Positions 9,166 to 17,852 of a DNA stretch of 64,000 nt are shown in pieces (within the stretch, counting starts at the first letter, position 1; each line of letters starts with the position of its first letter). This DNA comes from Weissella halotolerans DSM 20190 (GTDB lineage: Bacteria; Bacillota; Bacilli; Lactobacillales; Lactobacillaceae). The notes under the pieces are model-generated. The model saw only the letters and a list, made by a program, of their open reading frames with translations, was not told the DNA's origin and searched no databases. Both the position numbers and the translations under genes were made by a program. The stretch lies in the NCBI RefSeq assembly GCF_000420365.1, contig NZ_ATUU01000005.1, positions 44,155 through 108,154 of the forward strand, given 5' to 3'.

Positions 9166-10509
9166 TTACAAGCGTGCCCGTAATTGTGCTGTTAAATCTT
9201 CATAACCTGGCTTGCCAAGCAAGGCAAACATATTCCGCTTATAGGCCTCAACACCTGGTTGATTAAAGGGATTAATCGCATTTAAGTAGCCTGAAATACC
9301 TACGGCCAGTTCAAAGAAGTAAATCATATAACCCAAGTGATACTCATCTTGCTTTTCAATTTCAACAACCATATTAGGTACACCACCATCAACGTGAGCT
9401 AATAAGGTACCATCCGAGGCCATTCGATTAACATAGCTCATCTTTTCACCCTGCAAATAAGCAAGACCGTCATCCGCATCTGACGTCGGAATCGTCACAT
9501 CAGACTTAGGCGCGGTAATCCGTACTAAGGTCTCAAACAAATTACGCCGACCATCTTGAATGTATTGACCAAAAGAGTGCAAATCAGTTGAGAAGTTACC
9601 AGAAGCTGGGAAGATTCCCTTGTGGTCCTTACCTTCTGATTCGCCTTGCAATTGCTTCCACCATTCCGCAAATTGTTGCAAAGTTGGTTCATAGTTAATC
9701 AACAATTCAGTCGTATAACCCTTACGATAAAGGATATTCCGATAGGCTGCATAAGCATAGGCATCATTTTCCTTAGCATCTGTTGCCTGGTAATCATCAT
9801 GTGCCTTTGCAGCACCAGCCATCAATTGGTCAATATCATGGCCACCAGCGGCAATTGGTAATAGCCCAACTGCCGTCAAAACTGAGAAACGACCACCAAC
9901 GCTGTCAGGCACAACAAATTCCGTATAACCCTCTTCATCGGCCATTTGCTTCAAAGCACCCTTATGTGCATCCGTCGTAGCATAAATCCGCTTCTTAGCT
10001 GCATCTTTGCCATACTTCTTTTCCAACAATTCCTTAAAGACCCTAAAAGCAATCGCTGGCTCAGTAGTCGTTCCAGACTTAGAAATCACATTAACTGAGA
10101 AGTCACGGTCACCAATCATATGAATTAATGAATTTAGGTATTGAGGTGAAATGGAGTTACCAGCAAACACAATTTGAGGCATCTTCCGTTCTGCATTTGG
10201 GTAAGCCGCATCAAAGTAGTCATTTAAGAAATCTGTTACAGCTCGTGCTCCCAAATAAGAACCGCCAATTCCAATGACAACCAGTACATCAGAATCACTT
10301 TGGATCTTTTTAGCTGCTTCCTTAATCCGGGCAAATTCTGTTTGGTCATAGGCCTTAGGTAAATCTAACCAGCCCAAGAAATCTGATCCAGCCCCAGTAC
10401 CTTCACGTAATTGCTTAGCCGCCATGTCAACTGAAGGTTGCATGAGCTTTAATTCATCGTCATTTACAAAGGGTGCTAGCTTAGATGCATCAAAATTTAA
10501 TGTCGCCAT
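9166..10509 (-). CDS. pgi: Glucose-6-phosphate isomerase
   Basis: Interconverts glucose-6-phosphate and fructose-6-phosphate in the cytosol. The 447-aa protein shows [14 protein letters not shown] near 77-90, the signature [10 protein letters not shown] near 142-151, and catalytic region [12 protein letters not shown] near 205. The C-terminal [13 protein letters not shown] is typical of the Firmicute short form. Single gene with its own promoter and terminator. Confidence 0.97.
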   Translation of the reverse strand: MATLNFDASKLAPFVNDDELKLMQPSVDMAAKQLREGTGAGSDFLGWLDLPKAYDQTEFARIKEAAKKIQSDSDVLVVIGIGGSYLGARAVTDFLNDYFDAAYPNAERKMPQIVFAGNSISPQYLNSLIHMIGDRDFSVNVISKSGTTTEPAIAFRVFKELLEKKYGKDAAKKRIYATTDAHKGALKQMADEEGYTEFVVPDSVGGRFSVLTAVGLLPIAAGGHDIDQLMAGAAKAHDDYQATDAKENDAYAYAAYRNILYRKGYTTELLINYEPTLQQFAEWWKQLQGESEGKDHKGIFPASGNFSTDLHSFGQYIQDGRRNLFETLVRITAPKSDVTIPTSDADDGLAYLQGEKMSYVNRMASDGTLLAHVDGGVPNMVVEIEKQDEYHLGYMIYFFELAVGISGYLNAINPFNQPGVEAYKRNMFALLGKPGYEDLTAQLRARL

Positions 10510-10553
10510 AATCTCAAATCTCCTTATTTCATCTTCCTTATTGGTATATACCG

Positions 10554-10590
10554 ATTATAACACGTCCACCCACTTATGAAAACGGTTTCC
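10554..10590 (-). promoter_or_regulatory. pgi promoter overlapped by a cre-like site
   Basis: TTTTCA and TATAAT are 17 bases apart on the minus strand (10582-10554). TGAAAACGGTTTCC at 10577-10590 matches the CcpA cre consensus except at the last base and covers the -35 hexamer, suggesting carbon catabolite control. Confidence 0.55.
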
Positions 10591-10612
10591 TGATAAAAAA
10601 ATCAGTTTTCAA

Positions 10613-10651
10613 CAAAAAAAGACGTTACCCAAATGAGTAACATCTTTTTTA
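10613..10651 (-). terminator. Terminator after the GRP sugar transporter gene
   Basis: GATGTTACTCATTTGGGTAACGTC followed by seven U residues, immediately after the stop at 10661. Confidence 0.85.
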
Positions 10652-10660
10652 TATACGGTA

Positions 10661-11623
10661 TTATAGCTTACCTAAGTTGGAAATCATAATTGCACCAAGT
10701 ACAACCAAGAAGGCCCCGATAACAATATAGACCATCTGGCGCTTGGTCTTTTTCTCACCCAAGATGTAAATTCCACCAAAGGTTCCAACAAGTACCCCTA
10801 GTTGGGATAAGGTCGTGGCCGTTGCTTGTCCAACTTGTGGATTGGCCGCTGAAATGAACATGAAGATATTTCCAAGTGCCCAAACTAGACCAGTGGTCAT
10901 ATTGCGCCAAGTACCAGCCTCAAACATCTGATGACCTTCCTTCATGAAGAAGATTACGACCACAAAGGCACCAATCACTTGTCCTAATGATTGTGGCCCT
11001 ACAATTGATGTCATGTAAGCTAAACCAGAACCGTTTGGTTCGCTCCGCACAGCTTCAGAAATAAAGCCAAGCTTACTTAAGAGGTTAGGGAAGACAAAGT
11101 ACATCATATAACCAATGGTTGAAATAATTAAGGCAGTAAAGCCACTGGCATAGGCTGTCTTTTCAGCCTGACTTTCTTTCTTTTGCTTAGGATCTGGTAA
11201 GGCTGTCAAAACAGCTCCACCAGCAACTAAGACAATTGAAATTAAGCCAAAGAACCACATTTTAGCTGTTGTCCATTCACCTAATACAGCAGCTGCCATT
11301 AATGCATTCGCTACGATTTGACCTGCCGTTGAAAGCGGGTTACCAACGGACACCCCTAACTTCTTAAAGGCCACAAATTGACCAGCTGTTCCAACCGCCC
11401 AAAAGAGCCCCGAAACAAAACCAACTAACCAAATCCGAGGGTTAAAGGCAAACTCTGCCCCAAAATTAGGTAAAACATATCCAAATAGGCTTACCAACCC
11501 AAAGACAAGCGCTCCAAAGGTCATACCTAAGGTACCTTGGGCAGCCGTACCTCCCATTTTGGTGGTAACAATTCCAACGGATCCCCATGCTAATGCGGGG
11601 ATTAAGGCAATTAATATTGACAT
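10661..11623 (-). CDS. GRP-family sugar uptake protein (GlcU/RbsU-like)
   Basis: A 320-aa membrane protein with ten predicted hydrophobic segments, matching the glucose/ribose porter (GRP) branch of the DMT superfamily, which takes up sugar without phosphorylation. It starts MSILIALIPALAWGSVGIV and has the repeat-specific GNPLSTAGQIVANALMAA near 93. The C-terminal GTFGGIYILGEKKT motif is typical. Glucose versus ribose cannot be told from sequence. A cre inside the promoter agrees with a sugar-regulated role. Confidence 0.85.
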   Translation of the reverse strand: MSILIALIPALAWGSVGIVTTKMGGTAAQGTLGMTFGALVFGLVSLFGYVLPNFGAEFAFNPRIWLVGFVSGLFWAVGTAGQFVAFKKLGVSVGNPLSTAGQIVANALMAAAVLGEWTTAKMWFFGLISIVLVAGGAVLTALPDPKQKKESQAEKTAYASGFTALIISTIGYMMYFVFPNLLSKLGFISEAVRSEPNGSGLAYMTSIVGPQSLGQVIGAFVVVIFFMKEGHQMFEAGTWRNMTTGLVWALGNIFMFISAANPQVGQATATTLSQLGVLVGTFGGIYILGEKKTKRQMVYIVIGAFLVVLGAIMISNLGKL

Positions 11624-11685
11624 AATTCAGTTCCCTTCACTAAATAATTAAAAAATAAAGTAAAAATTTCATTTACCAGGTGGTT

Positions 11686-11714
11686 ATCATAGCACACCGA
11701 AAACGGTTTCACAA
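11686..11714 (-). promoter_or_regulatory. Promoter of GRP transporter with internal cre
   Basis: TTGTGA and TATGAT are 17 bases apart on the minus strand. The 14-base near-palindrome CGAAAACGGTTTCA (11698-11711), a very good cre match, lies between and over the -35, so CcpA binding would block RNA polymerase directly. Confidence 0.65.
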
Positions 11715-11746
11715 GTTTTTTTAGTCACACCTAAAAAAAGCTTATA

Positions 11747-13843
11747 TTAAGAACGAAGGTTCTTTTTCTTACCTGGTCGTTCAGCCTTAAAGCCATAATA
11801 ACGCCGACCCTTAAAGGTCTGCAAGGCCAATTTCCCAGTTACTGGACGCGGGGTCTTCCCCCGCGCTTGATAGTCAAAGGTGATGGATTCCCCCTTCAGC
11901 AGAGCGGTCACTTCCTGGTCTGTAAAGCGGTGTTGCCCCCATTGTCGGTTAAAGGTAACCTCCTTACCGGCAAAGGCGCCGGCAACTTTCTCAGCTGGTC
12001 TAGCCTTTTTTGCCGGTGATTTAGTCTTAACTGGGCGTTTTACAACCTGTGGCAAGGTCTGAGCATTTGCCTCCATCACTGGTAAATCATGATTAACTAC
12101 TTGACTGGCCGATGCCAAGACCTGATCCATCGACAGGTTAAAGTCACCCACTTCGTCCATCATGGTAAAAAGACGTTTTGTTATTTTAGGCGAGGCAATC
12201 CAGGTATCTGCTAAAAGGGCGGCCGAGACTTCACCAGCCGTTGTTAAAGCTAAGCGACCTTTTGTCTCATTTAAAAGTGCCCGGTGACCCTGACTCATCT
12301 CCGATAAGGTCGCAACTCGAGTCGCACCAGTGCCAACTCCTTCGGTTTCCAAGTAGTGCATGATAGATTTAGTCGTAGGTGCACTAGGTTTAGGATTCAC
12401 CCCTTCTTTAACTAAGGGTTCTGCCATTGGCCCCAGCACTCCTTTACTAATCGATTGGTCGCCAGCGTCTTCTTGTGGAGCCATTAATATCAGTTTAAAG
12501 TTTAAGCTGATGGGCTCATTATACCGGGTTTTGAAGGTTGGGTAGTCTGCTAGCTCGGCCGTTACCTGTTCATAATCATAATCTTCAGCTAACATGGCCA
12601 AATAACTCTTAGCGACTAAGGTGTAAATGGCCTGCGCACTTGCACCATAGCGGCGAAGTTCGGCTAAGGTTTTAGGAACCTTTTCACCCGGCCGATTTGC
12701 GCCATGGGCGCCTTTAGCTTGCACATGTGTTTTACGCGGTTGACGATGGGTCAATAGATCAGCCGGCACTGCCACAAGGGCAGCAATCCGGTCAACAAGC
12801 GGCAAAAGACCTCGGAATTGTTCAGGCGTCACCGTCCGATCTTCCGTTCGGGGATAGGAGACATATTGAGCTTCATACAACTTTTGATAGGTTGCTAGTA
12901 CTTCCTTAGCTGAATAGCCCTGCGGTGCTAACCGTGCCGCAATCCCCGCAAGATCCAACAAAGGGGGTGGCGTTTGCCGTTTTTGTTGTCGCTTTTCATT
13001 CACGACCCGGCTAGCATGATAGCTTGCTGCTTCCGCCTTAGCCGCTGCTGCATCTGTAAACCGCCAAGGTACTACTTGACCTGCTGGCACCTGCCGTTTA
13101 AAGATATGCCCAGCTGGATCAGTAAACTGAACTTCAAAATACGGTTTTTTTACGTAGGCTTTAATAGCCGCAAGTTGTTGATAAATACGCCAAATAATAA
13201 CCGATTTTAACCGGCCTTCACGCGCCAGTACCGGATAGCCAGCCTTTTTAGCCAAGGTCGTCGCAATCCTAGTTAACTGCATAGACAAATAATCCCAACG
13301 GCTCCGACTTTCACCCTTTAAGTAAGGACCATGTGCCCACTTATTTGAAACATCTTTGAGCTTCTGGAGGGCAGCTTGAATTTCCTTTTTTGACTCATCC
13401 ATAAAGTTTGCCCGTAAAACAGAACCCTGCCATCCAATCGCCTCTAAGACTTCAAAGGCTAACAAGTCGCCCTCTCCAGAAGGATCTGTATCTGTGGCAA
13501 TCACGATAGCATCGTAACCTTGGCGGCTCTCTAACTGTATGGCTTTCAATAGTTGATGGTTGGTTTGGCCACGGCGATACTTGCCCTGACCACCCTTAAT
13601 TACCTGACGCTGCCACTGAATTTGTTCTAGGGGCCAAGGCATATTAGCCAACTGCCACGATTTAAATTGCTTTTGGTACGCCGTCGGCACCATCTCTTCG
13701 GGCTCCTTAAAAGTTAAAAGATGCCCCCGCAAACTCACAATATGATAGTCAAAATCGGCAAAATGCCCACTTTCACCACCTAAGGCTCGTTTGAAATTTT
13801 GCGCGGCCGAAGCTTTCTCCGTTAAAATTAAATACCGTTTCAT
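11747..13843 (-). CDS. topB: DNA topoisomerase III (type IA)
   Basis: Relaxes and decatenates DNA through a 5' phosphotyrosine. The TOPRIM core has the start MKRYLILTEK and acidic motif ATDTDPSGEGDLLA near 115. The active-site tyrosine is in YVSYPRTED near 330, and EGVGTGATRVATL near 500 is the usual type IA segment. The C-terminal 60 residues are basic and contain a short topoisomerase C-terminal repeat. At about 698 aa it fits Lactobacillus-type TopB. The ATG at 13843 was preferred over GTG at 13855. Confidence 0.88.
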   Translation of the reverse strand: MKRYLILTEKASAAQNFKRALGGESGHFADFDYHIVSLRGHLLTFKEPEEMVPTAYQKQFKSWQLANMPWPLEQIQWQRQVIKGGQGKYRRGQTNHQLLKAIQLESRQGYDAIVIATDTDPSGEGDLLAFEVLEAIGWQGSVLRANFMDESKKEIQAALQKLKDVSNKWAHGPYLKGESRSRWDYLSMQLTRIATTLAKKAGYPVLAREGRLKSVIIWRIYQQLAAIKAYVKKPYFEVQFTDPAGHIFKRQVPAGQVVPWRFTDAAAAKAEAASYHASRVVNEKRQQKRQTPPPLLDLAGIAARLAPQGYSAKEVLATYQKLYEAQYVSYPRTEDRTVTPEQFRGLLPLVDRIAALVAVPADLLTHRQPRKTHVQAKGAHGANRPGEKVPKTLAELRRYGASAQAIYTLVAKSYLAMLAEDYDYEQVTAELADYPTFKTRYNEPISLNFKLILMAPQEDAGDQSISKGVLGPMAEPLVKEGVNPKPSAPTTKSIMHYLETEGVGTGATRVATLSEMSQGHRALLNETKGRLALTTAGEVSAALLADTWIASPKITKRLFTMMDEVGDFNLSMDQVLASASQVVNHDLPVMEANAQTLPQVVKRPVKTKSPAKKARPAEKVAGAFAGKEVTFNRQWGQHRFTDQEVTALLKGESITFDYQARGKTPRPVTGKLALQTFKGRRYYGFKAERPGKKKNLRS

Positions 13844-13882
13844 AAACCTCGCCACCCTATCGTTTGATTCGGTTTTTACTGT

Positions 13883-14938
13883 CTACTTGTCTGCTATGGC
13901 TGGATAAGCAGCCAATTTTATTCCCAACTCTTCAATCAAATCTAACAATGCGATATTTAAATCCGTCGTAGAACCAAAAAAGTCATCAGCCCCCCGGTCA
14001 GACATAGGTGCAATGACCTGGATAGCCACTCCTTGCACTGTTAAACCCGTTACCATAATTTGATAGGCCATCTTGGTATCATCAAAACGCCAATTCTGCT
14101 TTAAAAAAGCCATCATTTTTTTAAATAGTTGATCAAGTTCTGGCTGTGTTGTGTCACTAGCCAAGGTGAAAGTCACATTGGCCCGTGGAATTTTTACCCG
14201 GCTAATATCAGTAATCGGCTCATTGGCCAAGGTTGCATTAGGAACTACTAATAATGTTCCATCTAAGGTTCGCAATCGAGTCGAACGAAAAGTAATATCT
14301 TCTACAATCCCAAACACCGATGGTGACTGAATTTTATCACCAATTGAAAAAGGACGTTCCGTAATAATAATAAAACCACCCAGCAAATTTCGAATTTGGT
14401 CCTGAGCCGCCATTGAGACAGCTAAGCCGGCCAGCCCAACACCAGCAAAGAGCCCACTTAGATTAATCCCCCAGATAGATAAAATAATGAAAAAAATCAA
14501 TACTACCATACATGCTTGGCCAATATGCGTTAGAAAAGGCCCCACTAAATTGTCCACCTTCACGTCTAAGCGGTTGCCAGCTCGATCTACCAGGTGCATA
14601 AAGTGTGGCATTAGTTGATAGAGGGCATAGCCAAAGCTTAGCATCATGATTGTCGCAACCATGCGATTGCCTAAAATAAAGACGAATCGTGGCGCATGCA
14701 AGGCATATAAGGCCAAGTACCAGCCGCTAGCAAACACAAACCATTGTGCAGGTCCCCGCAGCGCCTGGACTAAATTAGCTAGTAAGGACCAGCGCCCCAA
14801 TCTGGGTACTAACTTAGCAAAAAGCCAGCGGACGAAGTAGTGTCCAACCAACCAGGTAACACCAATGGCTGCTAAAGCTTCACCCACCGTCAACCAATCA
14901 AATTGCGTCATCGCCCAATGAATTAATCTATTTACCAT
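13883..14938 (-). CDS. MscS-family mechanosensitive channel
   Basis: A 351-aa small-conductance mechanosensitive channel homologue. Four or five transmembrane segments precede the pore helix (LFAGVGLAGLAVSMAAQDQIRN near 162-184, glycine/alanine-rich as in MscS TM3). The beta domain follows with GIVEDITFRSTRLRTLDGTLLVVPN near 210-233. It protects against hypo-osmotic shock. It has a longer N-terminus than E. coli MscS. Confidence 0.9.
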   Translation of the reverse strand: MVNRLIHWAMTQFDWLTVGEALAAIGVTWLVGHYFVRWLFAKLVPRLGRWSLLANLVQALRGPAQWFVFASGWYLALYALHAPRFVFILGNRMVATIMMLSFGYALYQLMPHFMHLVDRAGNRLDVKVDNLVGPFLTHIGQACMVVLIFFIILSIWGINLSGLFAGVGLAGLAVSMAAQDQIRNLLGGFIIITERPFSIGDKIQSPSVFGIVEDITFRSTRLRTLDGTLLVVPNATLANEPITDISRVKIPRANVTFTLASDTTQPELDQLFKKMMAFLKQNWRFDDTKMAYQIMVTGLTVQGVAIQVIAPMSDRGADDFFGSTTDLNIALLDLIEELGIKLAAYPAIADK

Positions 14939-15026
14939 TCTTTAATCCCTCACCCCTTCGTTATCCAAAGCATATAATACAATCTAAGCCAATGAACTTT
15001 TTAAGGTTACCCCAAAACAATCAGAC

Positions 15027-15665
15027 CTAAAGTGTGAGCAAGTCTTGCCGCTGGTCGATTAAATAGTCAGGACCAGCTGAGGCAACCAGTTGTCGATCCT
15101 GCTCACCCCAGGTAACACCACAAGTCCGAACGCCAGCGGCCTTCCCCATCGCAATATCATATTTAGTATCACCAATCATAACTGTCTCTGCCGGATTTAA
15201 GTCATAAGTCGCCATTAACTGATGAATGCCTGCCGGTGCCGGTTTGTAGGCGGCGACGTCATCAGATCCTAACACACCGGTAAAATAATGACTGATTTCC
15301 AAGCTTTGTAAGTCACGTTCAATGCCAGCTGATGACTTGCTGGTATCAATAAATAGTTGTTTTCCTTCTGAAGCTAGGGTTGCCAAAACCTCTGCCATGC
15401 CAGGAAAGAGTTTTAACTGTCCAGATAAGTCCTGGTAAATACGGCGAAAAGACTCTAACAAGCTATTAAATTCAGCCTCATTTTGGGACTGATCTGGTAG
15501 TAGGTCCTTGAAGAAAACCTCGATTGGTAGTCCAATGTATCCCTGGACAAGCTCTGCTGCTGGTACAGGTAAGAAATGTTGGGCAAAAGCTTGCTGAGTT
15601 GCCTGAATGGCTACCTGACCTGAGTCAGCTATCGTTCCATCAAAATCAAAAATATAATTACGCAT
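15027..15665 (-). CDS. HAD-family phosphatase (phosphoglycolate phosphatase-like)
   Basis: A 212-aa subclass IA HAD hydrolase. Motif I FDFDGTIADS is at residues 5-14, motif II serine/threonine is in DTSKSS near 107, motif III lysine near 140 (AAYKPAP) and motif IV GDTKYDIAMG near 165. The substrate cannot be assigned. AGGAGG precedes the start by 6 bases. It lies 18 bases after the GT8 gene, possibly co-transcribed. Confidence 0.87.
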   Translation of the reverse strand: MRNYIFDFDGTIADSGQVAIQATQQAFAQHFLPVPAAELVQGYIGLPIEVFFKDLLPDQSQNEAEFNSLLESFRRIYQDLSGQLKLFPGMAEVLATLASEGKQLFIDTSKSSAGIERDLQSLEISHYFTGVLGSDDVAAYKPAPAGIHQLMATYDLNPAETVMIGDTKYDIAMGKAAGVRTCGVTWGEQDRQLVASAGPDYLIDQRQDLLTL

Positions 15666-15683
15666 TTCATCCTCCTAATCGGT

Positions 15684-16535
15684 CTAATCGGTCACAAGAT
15701 CAATTGCCTGACTGGCAAGGAGCTTCTCTAGTTGCTGACGAATATACTTATAAAGCGTTGCATATTTAGTAGTAGCATCCGTCAACCAAGGTTTCTTCGT
15801 ACCACAAAAATGCAAAAAGACTGTGTTAGCTAGTACCCAATCCAAGGACCACTGCCCCTCACCCTGCATCTGATACGTAAAGTCCTTACGCACATCATAG
15901 TTGTAAAGGGCATCCGAAACGGGCAACATATTTTCACCATACAACTTATTCAATACATCCTGGTCTGGCAAAAGCAACTGATGACGATACTCTCGGATAA
16001 AGTTAAAGATATCTTCGGCACTGACTTCCTGACGAATCTTGTTCAAATTCATTAACAGAACCCCAGAATTGAAATAATAATCCACATCACTATCTAAACG
16101 GATTTTATTAATCGGACCGGTCAACTTTAACATGTCCGTATGCATTGCTGCCGCATACAGATAGTCCGAAATATCCTGCTCGTAAAGGGAACTCAGATCG
16201 TTAATGCAGAGAATATCAGCATCTAAATAAAGAATTTTATCTATATCTGTGGGCAAGTATTCATGGGCTAATAACCGGTAATAGATTGCCCTTGGATACC
16301 GGCTGGATACTGGTGCTCCCTTAAATGCATTAGCCCCTAAAATAATGGGCACATAGTCAATACCTAAGTAATTAAAAAAGGCGGTTAATTCTACATGTCG
16401 CTTAAGTTGTGTCTCTTGAACAACATAAACCGTGTAGTGGTTATTTTGTCTGGAGTTCAAGTAAATCGAATAGATTGTCGTCATCAATTGGTTAGTAAAG
16501 TGATCATCAATCGAAAATAATAAATTAATTTGCAT
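15684..16535 (-). CDS. Glycosyltransferase family 8 protein
   Basis: A 283-aa GT-A retaining glycosyltransferase, related to bacterial LPS galactosyl/glucosyltransferases and general-stress GT8 proteins. The nucleotide-sugar and metal motif LYLDADILCIND lies near residues 91-102, preceded by RAIYYRLLAHEYLP. The C-terminal FLHFCGTKKPW histidine motif is present. I chose the ATG at 16535 (MQINLLFSIDDHF) because the 18 upstream residues are not family-like. Acceptor unknown. Confidence 0.85.
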   Translation of the reverse strand: MQINLLFSIDDHFTNQLMTTIYSIYLNSRQNNHYTVYVVQETQLKRHVELTAFFNYLGIDYVPIILGANAFKGAPVSSRYPRAIYYRLLAHEYLPTDIDKILYLDADILCINDLSSLYEQDISDYLYAAAMHTDMLKLTGPINKIRLDSDVDYYFNSGVLLMNLNKIRQEVSAEDIFNFIREYRHQLLLPDQDVLNKLYGENMLPVSDALYNYDVRKDFTYQMQGEGQWSLDWVLANTVFLHFCGTKKPWLTDATTKYATLYKYIRQQLEKLLASQAIDLVTD

Positions 16536-16683
16536 CTTATCTTGGTCCTCACCTATCGTCCCACTTAGTCCAGGGGTCTGCAGGCTCAAGCTACCTTGCT
16601 GAGTCAGAAACAGTTTATACTGCTAGCTTAACGGAATTTATCTTGAATTTAGAGAGACCAAGGTAAATTCCAGAAAAACCTTA

Positions 16684-16722
16684 ATAAAAAAGCCTCTGGC
16701 CAATGACCAAAGGCTTCCTTAT
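16684..16722 (-). terminator. Terminator after terC-like gene
   Basis: AGCCTTTGGTCATTGGCCAGAGGCT followed by UUUUUUAUU on the minus strand, 20 bases past the gene. Confidence 0.85.
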
Positions 16723-16741
16723 TTAAAAATGTGAACTAGTG

Positions 16742-17689
16742 TCAATGTGTGTGTTCTTCATTTCGACTAACAATCACTGAGGCACCAATGGAAATAATCA
16801 ACAGGCCAACAATTACCCCTAATGAAGTAAGATTTGAAATTTCAAGGGGCAAGCCAAACATCTTGCCCACTTCGTTTAAGACCATCTTTAAGCCAATAAA
16901 GGTTAAAATCCCAGCAATACCATACTTGATGTAGCGGAACATTGGCAATAAACCAGCAATGGCAAAATACAATGACCGCAGGCCCATAATGGCAAAAATA
17001 TTTGACGTAACTACAATAAAGGTATCCTGAGTTACCGCCAAAACGGCTGGGATCGAATCGGTAGCAAACATCAAGTCTGACGCTTCAATAAAGATCAAGG
17101 CCAACAAGAATTGCGTTACATAGGTCTTACCATTTTCATGCACCAAGAAGTGCGGCTGTTGCACATCATCTTTAACCGGTAAGATGCGGCGCAAGAATCG
17201 AATAAATTTATTCTGGTCTAAATCTTGCTCTTGGTCCTTTTTAAAGAACATGCTGACACCAGTATAAATCAAGAAGGCCCCAAAGACGTACATCAACCAA
17301 GCAAAACGTTGTAACAGGGCTGCTCCACCGATAATGAAGAGTAGGCGCATAACCAAAGCCCCAAAGATCCCCCAAAAAAGAACCCGGTGTTGATACTGTG
17401 GCTTAATCCCAAAGAAGGCAAAGACTAAAATAAAGATAAAGAGATTATCAATACTCAAGGACTCTTCTAATAGGTAGCCGGTTAAAAAGTCAATGGCATG
17501 CCCTTGACCAGCGGTCACCCAAATAATACCGCAAAAGATAAAAGCCAGTAGGACCCAAAATCCAGTTTCCAACAAGGCCGATTTCATGGTTGGCACTTCA
17601 TCCTTACGATGCACAACCCCTAGGTCCAACCCCAACATGACCACAACAAACACAAAAAAAACTATCCAATACCCAATACTAACTGTCAT
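16742..17689 (-). CDS. TerC family integral membrane protein
   Basis: About 315 aa with seven to nine transmembrane segments. Family hallmarks are GLDLGVVHRK near 24-33, ESLSIDNLFIF near 74-84 with the conserved acidic residues, and EASDLMFATDSIPAVLAVT near 202-220. TerC proteins are implicated in metal (Mn2+) homeostasis and resistance to metal stress, including co-translocational metalation of exoenzymes in Bacillus. The ATG at 17689 follows GACGAGAG. The C-terminus is histidine-rich (EEHTH). Confidence 0.87.
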   Translation of the reverse strand: MTVSIGYWIVFFVFVVVMLGLDLGVVHRKDEVPTMKSALLETGFWVLLAFIFCGIIWVTAGQGHAIDFLTGYLLEESLSIDNLFIFILVFAFFGIKPQYQHRVLFWGIFGALVMRLLFIIGGAALLQRFAWLMYVFGAFLIYTGVSMFFKKDQEQDLDQNKFIRFLRRILPVKDDVQQPHFLVHENGKTYVTQFLLALIFIEASDLMFATDSIPAVLAVTQDTFIVVTSNIFAIMGLRSLYFAIAGLLPMFRYIKYGIAGILTFIGLKMVLNEVGKMFGLPLEISNLTSLGVIVGLLIISIGASVIVSRNEEHTH

Positions 17690-17806
17690 TAACTCTCGTC
17701 TTTCATTTACATGCACAAGGAATCTCTACAATTATTCCTAACCTTTTCATTGTTGGCAGTGAAGCTTAACGCTAACTTAAATATAGTTCACATCATAAAC
17801 ATTTCT

Positions 17807-17846
17807 ATAAAAAAAGAACAGACCTCCCATTGTCTGCTCTTTCTTT
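17807..17846 (-). terminator. Terminator at the end of the WxL cluster
   Basis: AGAGCAGACAATGGGAGGTCTGTTCT followed by a U run, just after the LRR-WxL stop. Confidence 0.85.
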
Positions 17847-17852
17847 ACCGTT

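Noticed and set aside
11747..13843. topB as a sign of a conjugative element
   Set aside because: No relaxase, type IV secretion or integrase gene is near, and flanks are housekeeping genes.
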